In this document: positions 18,011 to 26,031 of the stretch, one piece after another | Layout of the letters: each line of letters begins with the position of its first letter | How positions within the stretch are numbered: the stretch's first letter is position 1 | DNA from: Patescibacteria group bacterium | GTDB taxonomy: Bacteria > Patescibacteriota > Minisyncoccia > Moranbacterales > UBA2206 | Direction of reading: 5' to 3' | Length of the DNA: 44,858 nt | NCBI GenBank assembly: GCA_022709735.1 | Contig: JAKLIG010000006.1 | Location: 1 to 44,858 of the forward strand | Translations under genes and position numbers: made by a program | The notes under the pieces: model-generated | Told to the model about the DNA's origin: nothing | Seen by the model: the letters and a program-made list of their open reading frames with translations, nothing else | Database searches by the model: none

Positions 18011-20425
18011 ATGAATAATGAAACAAAAAGACATATTGATGGTGCACGCCAAGTGCTCGTGGGAGTAGTGCCTAATCCAACTTCGCAAATTGATCAAATC
18101 ACCAATGCTTTGATTTATAAGTTTATGGATGATATGGATCAGTCGGCTATCAAACAAGGAGATGAGCCGTCTTTTTTTGTGGGGGATTTAGAAAAATATG
18201 CGTGGACACGGCTAATGGATGCGCGAATGGGAAATCAAGAAAGAATGAATCTCTATTCAGAAGCTTTGATGAAATTTTCCGAATCAAAACAACTTCCAGA
18301 ACTTTTTCGAGGAATTTTTAAATCTGCATTTTTGCCATATCGTTCACCGGAAGTGCTCGGATTATTTTTAAAAGAAATTAACTTTTTTGATTATTCTCAT
18401 CCCGAAGAATTGGGCAATGCCTATGAATATTTGCTTTCCATTATGTCCTCTCAAGGCGATGCGGGGCAATTTAGAACACCAAGGCATATTATTGATTTTA
18501 TTGTGGATGTCGTTAGTCCAACGGCCAGTGATAAGGTGCTTGACCCTGCTTGTGGCACAGGAGGATTCTTGGTTAGCTCCTACAAACATATTTTAGAGCA
18601 ACATGACGGGATGGATGATCCACAGAAAAAAGAAAAACCGCTCACTCCTGATCAACGCAGAAATTTGATGAATAATTTTGAAGGTTATGATATTGATCCA
18701 ACAATGGTGCGCATTGCGCAAGTGAATATGTATCTGCATCAATTTAAAAATCCAAAAATTGTCCAATATGATTCGCTTTCAATGGAAGAAAGATGGGGAG
18801 ATAAATTTGATGTAATCTTGGCTAATCCTCCCTTTATGTCGCCAAAAGGTGGAGTGAAAACGCATAGCAAATTTAGCGTGCAATCCAGTCGCTCAGAAGT
18901 TTTGTTTGTGGATTATATTATGAATCATATTCGGCCAAAAGGTCGAGCGGGTATCATTGTGCCAGAAGGAATTATTTTTCAATCAGGTGGCGCTCACAAA
19001 CAATTGCGAAAAAATTTAGTGGAAGATGGACTTTATGCTGTCGTGAGTTTGCCGTCGGGTGTATTTGCACCATATGCAGGAGTGAAAACTAGCATATTGC
19101 TATTTAATAATGAATTAGCTAAACAAAAAACAGAAATATTATTTGTTAAAGTTGAAAACGATGGTTTCGATCTGGGTGCTACAAAGCGACCAATCAGCAA
19201 GAATGATTTACCGACAGCTTTGGAAATTCTTAACAAGTGGAACACGGGAGAAAAGGTAGAAAAAAAACTGGCGGTGTATGTAGGAAAATCCAAGATTGCC
19301 GAGAATGGCGACTATAATCTTTCCGGTGATCGTTATCGCGTGGCGACCGATTACACCAACGCAAAATGGCCGATGGTGGAGTTGGGGAAAATTATTCATT
19401 TAGACTTTGGCGAAAGAATTACAAAAAACAACAAACGAGGTACAAAATACCCAGTTTACGGCGGAGGTGGAGAAAGTTTTAGAACAGACGAATTTAATCG
19501 CGAGAATGAATATGTTATCGCACGGTTTGCAATGTCGGAACATTGTGTTCGTTTTGTGGCGGGCCAATTTTGGATGATGGATTCCGGTGGGACTTTTTCA
19601 ATCAAACCCGAATACCAAGACAGATTAAGTAAAGATTTTGTTGGCAAGATTTTATTAAGTCGTCAGGAAGATATTTTCATGTGCGCGCGAGGGGGAGCAC
19701 AAAAAAATTTGAACACTGATCATTTTTACGAATTAAAAATTCCTTTTCCACCTCTCGAAATCCAAGAGCAAATCGTGGCGGAGCTGGATGGCTATCAAAA
19801 TATAATTTCTGGTGCCAAGCAGATCACCGCTAATTGGAAACCAAAAATTGAAATTGATCCGAAGTGGAGAAGAGTGACTATCGGAAATCTTTGTGATCTT
19901 TATAATGGTAAAGCATTTAAGCCAAGTGATTGGAAAAAAGAAGAGTCTGGTGGCTTGCCTATAATTAGAATCCAAAATCTTAATAACGATAAATCAGAAT
20001 TTAATTATTTTACTGGAAAAATTAATAATCAGGTCATTGTAAATAATGGAGATCTTCTATTTTCTTGGTCGGGCTCTCGTGGAACTTCTTTTGGCCCACA
20101 TATTTGGAAAGGTCAAAAAGCTATTTTGAATCAGCATATATTTAAAGTTATTCACAAAAATGATATTTTAAAAGAATTTTTCTATTTGATGCTAAAGGAC
20201 GCGGTAAAAGAAGTTGAGGAAAATCTTCATGGGGGAGTGGGCTTAGTTCACATAACAAAGGGAAACTTAGAAAGAATTGAGATACCGCTTCCATCTCTCG
20301 AAATTCAAAAACAAATCGTGGAAAAAATAGAATCCGAGCGCGCATTGGTGGAATCTTCTAAAAAATTAATTGAAATATACGAACAAAAAACCAAAGATGT
20401 AATTGAGAAACTTTGGGAAGAATAA
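18011..20425 (+). CDS. Fused type I methylase-specificity subunit (HsdM-HsdS)
   Basis: One 804-residue polypeptide carries what are usually two subunits. Residues 1-445 are HsdM: helical N-terminus, SAM-binding motif I DPACGTGGF (178-186) and catalytic motif IV NPPF (272-275), giving N6-adenine methylation. Residues 452-804 are HsdS, with two target recognition domains (about 452-580 and 619-760) each followed by a conserved spacer helix (PLEIQEQIVAELD and PSLEIQKQIVEKIE). There is no frameshift or stop at the junction. The fusion fixes a 1:1 M:S ratio, whereas classical complexes are M2S1. Target sequence unknown, presumably bipartite. Confidence 0.93.
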   Translation: MNNETKRHIDGARQVLVGVVPNPTSQIDQITNALIYKFMDDMDQSAIKQGDEPSFFVGDLEKYAWTRLMDARMGNQERMNLYSEALMKFSESKQLPELFRGIFKSAFLPYRSPEVLGLFLKEINFFDYSHPEELGNAYEYLLSIMSSQGDAGQFRTPRHIIDFIVDVVSPTASDKVLDPACGTGGFLVSSYKHILEQHDGMDDPQKKEKPLTPDQRRNLMNNFEGYDIDPTMVRIAQVNMYLHQFKNPKIVQYDSLSMEERWGDKFDVILANPPFMSPKGGVKTHSKFSVQSSRSEVLFVDYIMNHIRPKGRAGIIVPEGIIFQSGGAHKQLRKNLVEDGLYAVVSLPSGVFAPYAGVKTSILLFNNELAKQKTEILFVKVENDGFDLGATKRPISKNDLPTALEILNKWNTGEKVEKKLAVYVGKSKIAENGDYNLSGDRYRVATDYTNAKWPMVELGKIIHLDFGERITKNNKRGTKYPVYGGGGESFRTDEFNRENEYVIARFAMSEHCVRFVAGQFWMMDSGGTFSIKPEYQDRLSKDFVGKILLSRQEDIFMCARGGAQKNLNTDHFYELKIPFPPLEIQEQIVAELDGYQNIISGAKQITANWKPKIEIDPKWRRVTIGNLCDLYNGKAFKPSDWKKEESGGLPIIRIQNLNNDKSEFNYFTGKINNQVIVNNGDLLFSWSGSRGTSFGPHIWKGQKAILNQHIFKVIHKNDILKEFFYLMLKDAVKEVEENLHGGVGLVHITKGNLERIEIPLPSLEIQKQIVEKIESERALVESSKKLIEIYEQKTKDVIEKLWEE

Positions 20426-20428
20426 AAT

Positions 20429-21196
20429 ATGGAGGAAAAAGAAAGAATAGATAATGTTATAGCAGAATTTGAAAAAAAGGCAATTGGAATTGCTACTAAT
20501 TTTGCTGACTCTGATTATGAAAAGTATGAATCTGCTAGAAATGATTTGCTTTCTGAACCATTGCTTCACCCCATAATTCCCGATTGGATAATTAAGTACA
20601 GATGGGGAGGTCGATTTAGAAGTTTTATGCAACAGATGTCGGGGCAGTATGCACCGAGAAGAAAATTTATTTGGGATTCAATTCATGAATTAAGACAATT
20701 TGTTGAAAAAGGCGAAGGCCAGCCTGTTTCTCTTTCATTTGATGAAATTAAACACGCGATTAAAACTGCTAGCCTAGAGGGTCTGTGGAAAAAAATTCAT
20801 TCGAGGAGAGATAAGGATCCGGAAGGGGCGATAACGGCTTCGAAAACAATGCTTGAGTCCACTATGAAATATATTCTTGATGAGTTAGGTGAAGAATATT
20901 CAGAAAAAGAAGACATGCTAGATTTATATAAGAAAGTTTCCCAAAAACTTAATTTGAGTCCAGGCAATCATCATGAAAAAATATTTAAACAAATTTTACA
21001 GGGAGTATCATCGGTTGTTGTTGGATTTAGTTCTTTAAGAAATAAATATGGTGATGCTCACGGAAAAGGCAAATTATATGTTGGTCCGGATAAAAGGCAT
21101 GCGGATCTCGCAGTTAATCTATCCGGTACAATTTGTACATTTTTAATTGAAACCTTTAGGGTTCGCTCGGAAAAAACGATAAAGTCTAATAAATAA
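20429..21196 (+). CDS. Abi_C/HEPN-type abortive-infection protein
   Basis: 255 residues. The C-terminal part resembles abortive-infection C-terminal (Abi_C) domains: TASKTMLESTMKYILDE, and SSLRNKYGDAHGKG with the HEPN ribonuclease motif R-N-x5-H (Arg204, Asn205, His211). The N-terminal helical region (about 1-115) is unassigned. HEPN proteins of this type cut RNA when triggered and cause dormancy. It lies 3 bases after hsdMS in the same operon, so it may be a back-up effector if restriction fails. Motif seen; function inferred. Confidence 0.75.
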   Translation: MEEKERIDNVIAEFEKKAIGIATNFADSDYEKYESARNDLLSEPLLHPIIPDWIIKYRWGGRFRSFMQQMSGQYAPRRKFIWDSIHELRQFVEKGEGQPVSLSFDEIKHAIKTASLEGLWKKIHSRRDKDPEGAITASKTMLESTMKYILDELGEEYSEKEDMLDLYKKVSQKLNLSPGNHHEKIFKQILQGVSSVVVGFSSLRNKYGDAHGKGKLYVGPDKRHADLAVNLSGTICTFLIETFRVRSEKTIKSNK

Positions 21197-21219
21197 TTTT
21201 TTATGATCTCACCACTTCC

Positions 21220-21244
21220 TTCATATCTTTCGCTTCGATATGAA
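21220..21244. repeat. Inverted repeat between the Abi_C and anchored-protein genes
   Basis: TTCATATC / GATATGAA with a 9-base loop, extended outside by CACT / AGTG with a small bulge. No T tract follows, so it is not a simple terminator. It may stabilise or separate the mRNA segments. Confidence 0.5.
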
Positions 21245-21275
21245 AGTGAAGCGGAAAGCAATTTAAATTAAAAAT

Positions 21276-21932
21276 ATGCAAACTAGCGACTGGGTTTTAA
21301 TTGGAACGACATTATTTTTAGGTGCTATGGCTCTTTTAGCACCATATTTAATTGAAAAATGGAAATATCGATTTTATTCTGCAAAACTAAACTTCAAATT
21401 TTTTCATAAACCGCCATATTGTCATCAAACAGAAATGAGGAGTGGCAGTATCCGTTTCCCGGTATATTATTTTAGATTTAAAGTTGTTAATGATGGCAAG
21501 GTACAAGCCGAACAGTGTGAAGCGGTATTAGAAAAAATTTGGAAAGAAAATAGCGCAGGGGAATTAAAAAAATATAATGGTTTCTCGCCTGTCTCCTTGA
21601 AATGGTCTGGAATCGGAGGTATAAAATATTTAACAATACAACCAGGGAGAGAAATTTTTTGCGATATAGGCAGAATCCAGCATCCAAATCATGAGTCCTT
21701 CTCGGTTTATAAAGGAATAAGCGAACAAGATAGTAGAAAAAATAAATTCTTTTTTGAATTTCCAGATATATTTTTTTCACAGTGGGATTGTTTGGTTCCT
21801 GGGAAATACGAAATCGAAGTTGCTGTTTATAGTAAAAATGCCAAAAGAATTAGCAGAAGATTTAAAATTAGTTGGTCGGGAGAATGGAAGGATCGAGAAT
21901 CAGAAATGCTAAACGAGCTTACTATAAGCTAA
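21276..21932 (+). CDS. Membrane-anchored beta-domain protein of the defence cassette
   Basis: 218 residues. One N-terminal membrane helix (about 7-25) is followed by a soluble beta-rich domain (FPVYYFRFKVVNDGKVQAEQCEAVLEKIW…PGREIFCDIGRI) that looks like an immunoglobulin-type sandwich. No catalytic motif is seen. It lies inside the region bracketed by TAATTACGTAATTA palindromes and is probably transcribed with the cassette. It could be a sensor or membrane effector, but I do not recognise the family. Confidence 0.6.
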   Translation: MQTSDWVLIGTTLFLGAMALLAPYLIEKWKYRFYSAKLNFKFFHKPPYCHQTEMRSGSIRFPVYYFRFKVVNDGKVQAEQCEAVLEKIWKENSAGELKKYNGFSPVSLKWSGIGGIKYLTIQPGREIFCDIGRIQHPNHESFSVYKGISEQDSRKNKFFFEFPDIFFSQWDCLVPGKYEIEVAVYSKNAKRISRRFKISWSGEWKDRESEMLNELTIS

Positions 21933-21995
21933 AAATAAAAATATCAAAAATAATTCAGGATGATTTCGGAGTTTATATTGAAATTACTAACTAAT

Positions 21996-22011
21996 TTAAT
22001 TACGTAATTAA
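21996..22011. promoter_or_regulatory. Right palindrome of the defence cassette
   Basis: TTAATTACGTAATTAA, a perfect 16-base palindrome, shares 14 bases with the palindrome at 15233-15252. It sits between the last cassette gene and the anchored nuclease gene. Confidence 0.65.
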
Positions 22012-22056
22012 TTACTTACAAAAAAATCTCAGAAAGGTGATTTAATTCGAAAATCT

Positions 22057-22611
22057 ATGTCCGCGGTTGAAAGTAAAAAATCAAAAATAATCATTATCAT
22101 TGGCGTCTTTCTTTTGGGAATCGCAATCGGGTTTGGGATTGGATTTGAATTTGGCCGAGAGAATAGGGTGACGAAGCCATTGGATAATTCGCAAGCCAAG
22201 AAAGATGTGTATGTCGGGGAATATAAAGTTTTGCGTGTGATTGACGGCGACACGATTGAGATTGAGGGCGGGGAGCGGGTGAGATATATCGGGATCGATA
22301 CGCCGGAAGTGGGCGCAAACGGAAAAGCGGACGAATGCTATGCTCAAAAAGCTAAGGAAAAAAATCAGGAATTGGTTTTGGGGAAAAATGTAGAACTAAG
22401 AAAAGATGTGAGTGATCGCGACCAGTATGGCAGGCTACTGCGGTATGTTTTTGTGGACGGGCTTTCCATCAATATTGAGCTGGTGCGTTTAGGGTTGGCC
22501 AAGGTGGCGAGCTTTCCGCCGGATGTCAGATATCAAGACGAAATTACCAGCGCGCAAAGCGAAGCCCGAGAGAAAAAATCCGGCTTGTGGGTTGCTTGCC
22601 CGCAGGAATAA
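22057..22611 (+). CDS. Membrane-anchored thermonuclease (SNase family)
   Basis: 184 residues. An N-terminal helix (about 10-30) anchors or exports a staphylococcal-nuclease domain. The catalytic set is present: Asp63/65 in VIDGDT, Arg76 and the VRYIGIDTPE block (Asp81, Thr82, Glu84), and Arg126 in DQYGRLLRYV. It would degrade DNA and RNA outside the membrane, which in CPR cells could supply nucleotides, since these cells depend on scavenging. It may also add to the neighbouring defence genes. It lies outside the palindrome-bracketed cassette. Confidence 0.92.
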   Translation: MSAVESKKSKIIIIIGVFLLGIAIGFGIGFEFGRENRVTKPLDNSQAKKDVYVGEYKVLRVIDGDTIEIEGGERVRYIGIDTPEVGANGKADECYAQKAKEKNQELVLGKNVELRKDVSDRDQYGRLLRYVFVDGLSINIELVRLGLAKVASFPPDVRYQDEITSAQSEAREKKSGLWVACPQE

Positions 22612-22669
22612 ATAATTGCATAAAAGAGAGTTTAAAATTATATGACTAAACTTTCTAATCACAACACAC

Positions 22670-22701
22670 TTATCCTTAAATACTGGAGTTTTTAAGGATA
22701 A
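22670..22701. promoter_or_regulatory. Operator 1 upstream of the winged-helix regulator
   Basis: Arm ATCCTTAAATACT, spacer GG, then the reverse-complement arm with one mismatch; two further flanking bases pair (T70/A101, T71/A100 in the last digits). A TATGAT -10-like box follows at 22709-22714, so a bound protein would block the promoter of the regulator gene. Confidence 0.8.
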
Positions 22702-22759
22702 ATAAAATATGATAGAATTATTTAGAAGAGAATTGAACAAAAAATAAAGATAAATAAAT

Positions 22760-23068
22760 ATGCTGGCAAAAAAACGAAAATTTGAGCGAAAAATAAAAAC
22801 ACCCAAGCAGATGGAGCGTCATTTGAAAGGCATGGCTAATCATCACCGGATAGAAATACTTTTAATTGTTGATGAGAACAAGGGCATCACGCTAGACAAT
22901 ATCATTGAAATAACAAAAGCTAATGCCAAAACGATTGGGGAGCATACCCGGAGACTCCATCAGGCTGGACTGATCAATAAAAAATATCGTGGCCATTTTG
23001 TCGAACACGAATTGTCGCCTTATGGAAAAATATTCGTTCGTTTCCTCAAATCATTCAGAACAGACTAA
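22760..23068 (+). CDS. ArsR-like winged-helix transcription regulator
   Basis: 102 residues with a single winged helix-turn-helix: HLKGMANHHRIEILLIVDE, then recognition helix NAKTIGEHTRRLHQAGLI and the wing KKYRGHFVEHELSPYGK. There are no metal-binding Cys of the ArsR/SmtB type. The basic N-terminus (KKRKFERKIK) may add DNA contacts. Near-identical 28-base palindromes stand before this gene and right after it, before the hydrolase gene, so it most likely represses both itself and the hydrolase. Confidence 0.85.
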   Translation: MLAKKRKFERKIKTPKQMERHLKGMANHHRIEILLIVDENKGITLDNIIEITKANAKTIGEHTRRLHQAGLINKKYRGHFVEHELSPYGKIFVRFLKSFRTD

Positions 23069-23072
23069 ACTT

Positions 23073-23100
23073 ATCCTTAAATACTGGAGTATTTAAGGAT
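23073..23100. promoter_or_regulatory. Operator 2 between the regulator and hydrolase genes
   Basis: A perfect palindrome: arm ATCCTTAAATACT, spacer GG, exact reverse-complement arm. It differs from operator 1 by a single base in the right arm. It starts 4 bases after the regulator stop and ends 20 bases before the hydrolase ATG. Confidence 0.82.
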
Positions 23101-23120
23101 GAATAATAAGAAATTTAAAT

Positions 23121-23663
23121 ATGAAAAATGCAATAATTTTACATGGAACCGGAGACAAGCCAATTGATTTCTGGTTTCCGTATTTGAAAAATGGATTGGA
23201 AGAACGCGGTTATGAAGTTTGGCTTCCAAGCCTTCCCAATCCCGAATTTCCTAATCGCGCTGAGTGGCTGCCGTTTCTTTTTGAAAATGGAAAATTTACT
23301 GAAGAGACAGTAATTATTGGACATTCTGCTGGTGCGCAAATAATTTTGAGTCTTTTGGAAAAGCTGGATGCGAAAGTGAAGCAGGTTATTCTTGTATCCG
23401 GTTATGCCAAAGCATTGCGAAAAAATATGGAAAGCGAAAAAAATGTCGATGATTATAATTGGGAAGCAATAAAACCAAAATGCGATAATTTTATTTTTAT
23501 AAATTCTGACAATGATCCTTGGACTTGCGATGACACGCAGGGCCGAATTATGTTTGATAATTTGGGCGGAATGCAAATAGTCCTTCATGAAGGGCACATG
23601 GGATCAAATTTTTATAATCAACCATATAAAAAATTCCCTTTACTTTTAAAATTAATTAATTGA
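23121..23663 (+). CDS. RBBP9/YdeN-family alpha/beta hydrolase
   Basis: 180-residue serine hydrolase. The nucleophile elbow is GHSAG (Ser69); the acid is Asp132 (or Asp130) in NSDNDPW and the His is His159 in EGHMG. The substrate is not predictable from sequence. Operator 2 lies immediately upstream, placing it under the winged-helix regulator. Confidence 0.88.
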   Translation: MKNAIILHGTGDKPIDFWFPYLKNGLEERGYEVWLPSLPNPEFPNRAEWLPFLFENGKFTEETVIIGHSAGAQIILSLLEKLDAKVKQVILVSGYAKALRKNMESEKNVDDYNWEAIKPKCDNFIFINSDNDPWTCDDTQGRIMFDNLGGMQIVLHEGHMGSNFYNQPYKKFPLLLKLIN

Positions 23664-23672
23664 AATTTTACC

Positions 23673-24827
23673 ATGGAAAATGCAAATATTAATTACTTGC
23701 AAGAAAATAAGATTGAGGCTCGAGGCAAAGAAATTCACGAAAAAGAATTGAACGAGAAACTCGAGATGATTCAATTTATTTATGCAGACGAACAATATCA
23801 AAAAGAAATTGAGAAAGAGCTAGCTCCAACTTCTTTTTATGATATTCTCGAGCGAGATACTGGGGTGATTTCTAAAATTAAGGATGAGCATGAAAGAATT
23901 TTGAAGGATGATGACCAGATTGCTGAAGATTTAGGCAAAATTAAAAATAAAATAAATGAGATTTATGCAAGAAAAAACGAAGATTGGAAAAAAGAAATAG
24001 TTCAGTTCTTGGGTTCGATTCACGAGAGGTTTAACAGAAAGGAAGATGAGAAAAATGTTAAGAAGGCAGGTATTTTTATTTATAATATAATAAAAAGCCG
24101 ACCAGATCTCATAAAGCATGGAATTGGAGAAGGTGGGGATGTTTTGGAAATTCATTTAGAAAAAATGTATAAACAAGAGGGACAAAATTTTACTTCCCAG
24201 AGTATAAAAAAATCATTTATTGAACTAGCGGAAATGATTGCTGAAAAGCATCTTGGAGTAAGCGATTTAGCTGCTAGATCATGGATTCTTGATAGCGGTT
24301 TGGTAGAAGCATTTGGATTTGAAGAAGTAGAAAGAACAGATAGTCTGAATCATTTTTCGACTTGGTGGCAATTTATTGATAAAAATGGGCAAATCGACAA
24401 AAAGCGTTTTGAACAGTTTACAAAAAACGGTAAACCTCCTCTTCAAGTGGTTTTGGCCAAAGTCAAAGTGGAAGATTTTTTGAAAAAATATTTACCGCAA
24501 GAAAAAAAAGGCAAAATTTTGCTCAAAGAATATTCTTTCAAAAACAAAGAGGCTTTGGAATTTAGAAAAATGTTTGAAACAAAATTCAATTCAATAAAAC
24601 CGGAGGAAATTGCTGACTTGTTTAGTGAAAGCAGAGTTTATTCGGAGTTTTATCAAAAAGGAATTTTCAACGAATTGATTGAATTTTTAGTTGAGATGAA
24701 AAAGAAGGGATATACTTATCGGCAAATTGAGAACATGAAAAGTGAAAGACTGAATGTGATTTCGGAAAAGTTGAAAAAAGTCCTAGATGCTAATAATTAT
24801 GTCGAAAAAGAAATTTTTATTCCATAA
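23673..24827 (+). CDS. Unknown 384-residue soluble protein
   Basis: No family recognised. It is highly charged and mostly helical, with coiled-coil-like N-terminal stretches (about 20-115) and a central block SWILDSGLVEAFGFEEVERTDSLNHFSTWWQF with conserved-looking aromatic residues. No signal, membrane helix or nucleotide motif. It follows the hydrolase by 9 bases and probably shares its transcript, so it too may be regulated by the twin-operator system. Confidence 0.75.
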   Translation: MENANINYLQENKIEARGKEIHEKELNEKLEMIQFIYADEQYQKEIEKELAPTSFYDILERDTGVISKIKDEHERILKDDDQIAEDLGKIKNKINEIYARKNEDWKKEIVQFLGSIHERFNRKEDEKNVKKAGIFIYNIIKSRPDLIKHGIGEGGDVLEIHLEKMYKQEGQNFTSQSIKKSFIELAEMIAEKHLGVSDLAARSWILDSGLVEAFGFEEVERTDSLNHFSTWWQFIDKNGQIDKKRFEQFTKNGKPPLQVVLAKVKVEDFLKKYLPQEKKGKILLKEYSFKNKEALEFRKMFETKFNSIKPEEIADLFSESRVYSEFYQKGIFNELIEFLVEMKKKGYTYRQIENMKSERLNVISEKLKKVLDANNYVEKEIFIP

Positions 24828-24858
24828 CTTACATAAATAAAGTAATCAGGAAAAAGAA

Positions 24859-24884
24859 AAACACAGAAAATTTCTGTGTTTTTT
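24859..24884. terminator. Bidirectional terminator between convergent genes
   Basis: ACACAGAAA / TTTCTGTGT stem with A runs before and T runs after; serves the unknown gene on the plus strand and hsp20 on the minus strand. Confidence 0.85.
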
Positions 24885-24911
24885 ATATACTAAGAAATAA
24901 AATTTTGGAAT

Positions 24912-25445
24912 TTAGAATCCTCGCACTTGAATTTTTTTCGTGCGGGTGTTGTCAGCTTTTGGCAATCGAATGGTCAAAATTCCATTTTTCATCGAAGCTT
25001 CAATCTTGTCAGGTAGCACATCGACTGGCAAAATCACTGATCTTGAAAAACTTCCCCAATAACATTCCTGATAATAATAATTTTCTTCCAATACTTCCTC
25101 GTCTTTTCTTCTTTCTCCGCGAATGGTGATCATATCGTTGTTTATACTCACATCCAAATCTTCTGGCTTCACTCCGGCAATAGTTGAGCGAATCACAACA
25201 TCATTGTCAGTTTGATATACATCAATAGTGAGTTGGCCTTCGCCGTCTTCTTGTGGGCTGGAAAGTTGATTTTCTTCCCGTTCCATTTGGCGCGGGGAAG
25301 AATTGATAATCATCTCCGCTTCGGCGTCTTCGGAATAAATATTGGGCATATTCATTGGACGCTCTCTTTCAAAGCCATTTCCTTCATTATCGATGTTTCG
25401 AGAACCGGTAAGTTTTTCAAAAAAAGACCTTTTTACTTTTGTCAT
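24912..25445 (-). CDS. Small heat-shock protein Hsp20
   Basis: ATP-independent holdase chaperone. A long disordered N-terminus (1-70, rich in E, N and S) precedes the alpha-crystallin domain (about 70-165: LTIDVYQTDNDVVIRSTIAGVKPEDLDV…FSRSVILP…ASMKNGILTIRLPK, with the conserved A-x-x-x-N-G-I-L motif). The C-terminal IQV can act as the I-x-I/V tail that docks subunits. 177 residues. Confidence 0.93.
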   Translation of the reverse strand: MTKVKRSFFEKLTGSRNIDNEGNGFERERPMNMPNIYSEDAEAEMIINSSPRQMEREENQLSSPQEDGEGQLTIDVYQTDNDVVIRSTIAGVKPEDLDVSINNDMITIRGERRKDEEVLEENYYYQECYWGSFSRSVILPVDVLPDKIEASMKNGILTIRLPKADNTRTKKIQVRGF

Positions 25446-25478
25446 ATAATAGTGTTATTTATTTAGCTTAATTTAATT

Positions 25479-26027
25479 CTAATTTAATTTTTTCTTTTTG
25501 GCAAGAAAACCTATTTTTCCCATAATTAAAAGGAAAATTGCCAAGATAGAATTGGTCAAAATCGGGCTGATATCAAAGAAAACGGAAAAATTGAAAAGAA
25601 AATGGGAAAAACATCCCAAGGCAAAAATAGCCAATCCGCCTAAAACTGAAAAGCTTTCTTTTTTGGAAAAATAAAGACCGTAGATTGTAGAAGTGAAAGT
25701 ATGGATCAAAAATAATCCAAAATAGTTAAGAACAAACTCTAAATTAAAATTCAAAATATTTAGAAATATTTCAACAAAGGCAAAACCAAGCCCAAAGAAA
25801 ACAGCTAGCCAAAAAATATTTTTTTGATTTTCTGAAATTCTTGAAATTTTCCATATAGATATTAATTTAAGCAGTTCCTCAATTAAAATAGCAGTTAGCA
25901 GGTAAACATCGAAAGGCGAAGTTGCTTCAACTGCGGTTTTTAGAAAAATAATAGGAATAAGATTTTCAAAAACTAACGCTGCCAAGGCAGTTAAAATTCC
26001 AAAAATAAATATTTTAATTTTTCCCAT
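25479..26027 (-). CDS. PrsW-like intramembrane protease
   Basis: 182 residues with about six membrane helices. PrsW hallmarks are visible: IEELLK (Glu50/51), GLGFAFVE (Glu86), IHTFTSTIYG (His109) and SHFLFNF (His142). PrsW proteases cleave membrane anti-sigma factors in other bacteria. An ECF sigma factor and a membrane partner lie 1.2 kb away, so a link is possible but unproven. Confidence 0.75.
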   Translation of the reverse strand: MGKIKIFIFGILTALAALVFENLIPIIFLKTAVEATSPFDVYLLTAILIEELLKLISIWKISRISENQKNIFWLAVFFGLGFAFVEIFLNILNFNLEFVLNYFGLFLIHTFTSTIYGLYFSKKESFSVLGGLAIFALGCFSHFLFNFSVFFDISPILTNSILAIFLLIMGKIGFLAKKKKLN

Positions 26028-26031
26028 AATT

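Noticed and set aside
22097-22347. Minus-strand frames over the thermonuclease gene
   Set aside because: Opposite-strand shadows of an intact nuclease gene with full motifs.
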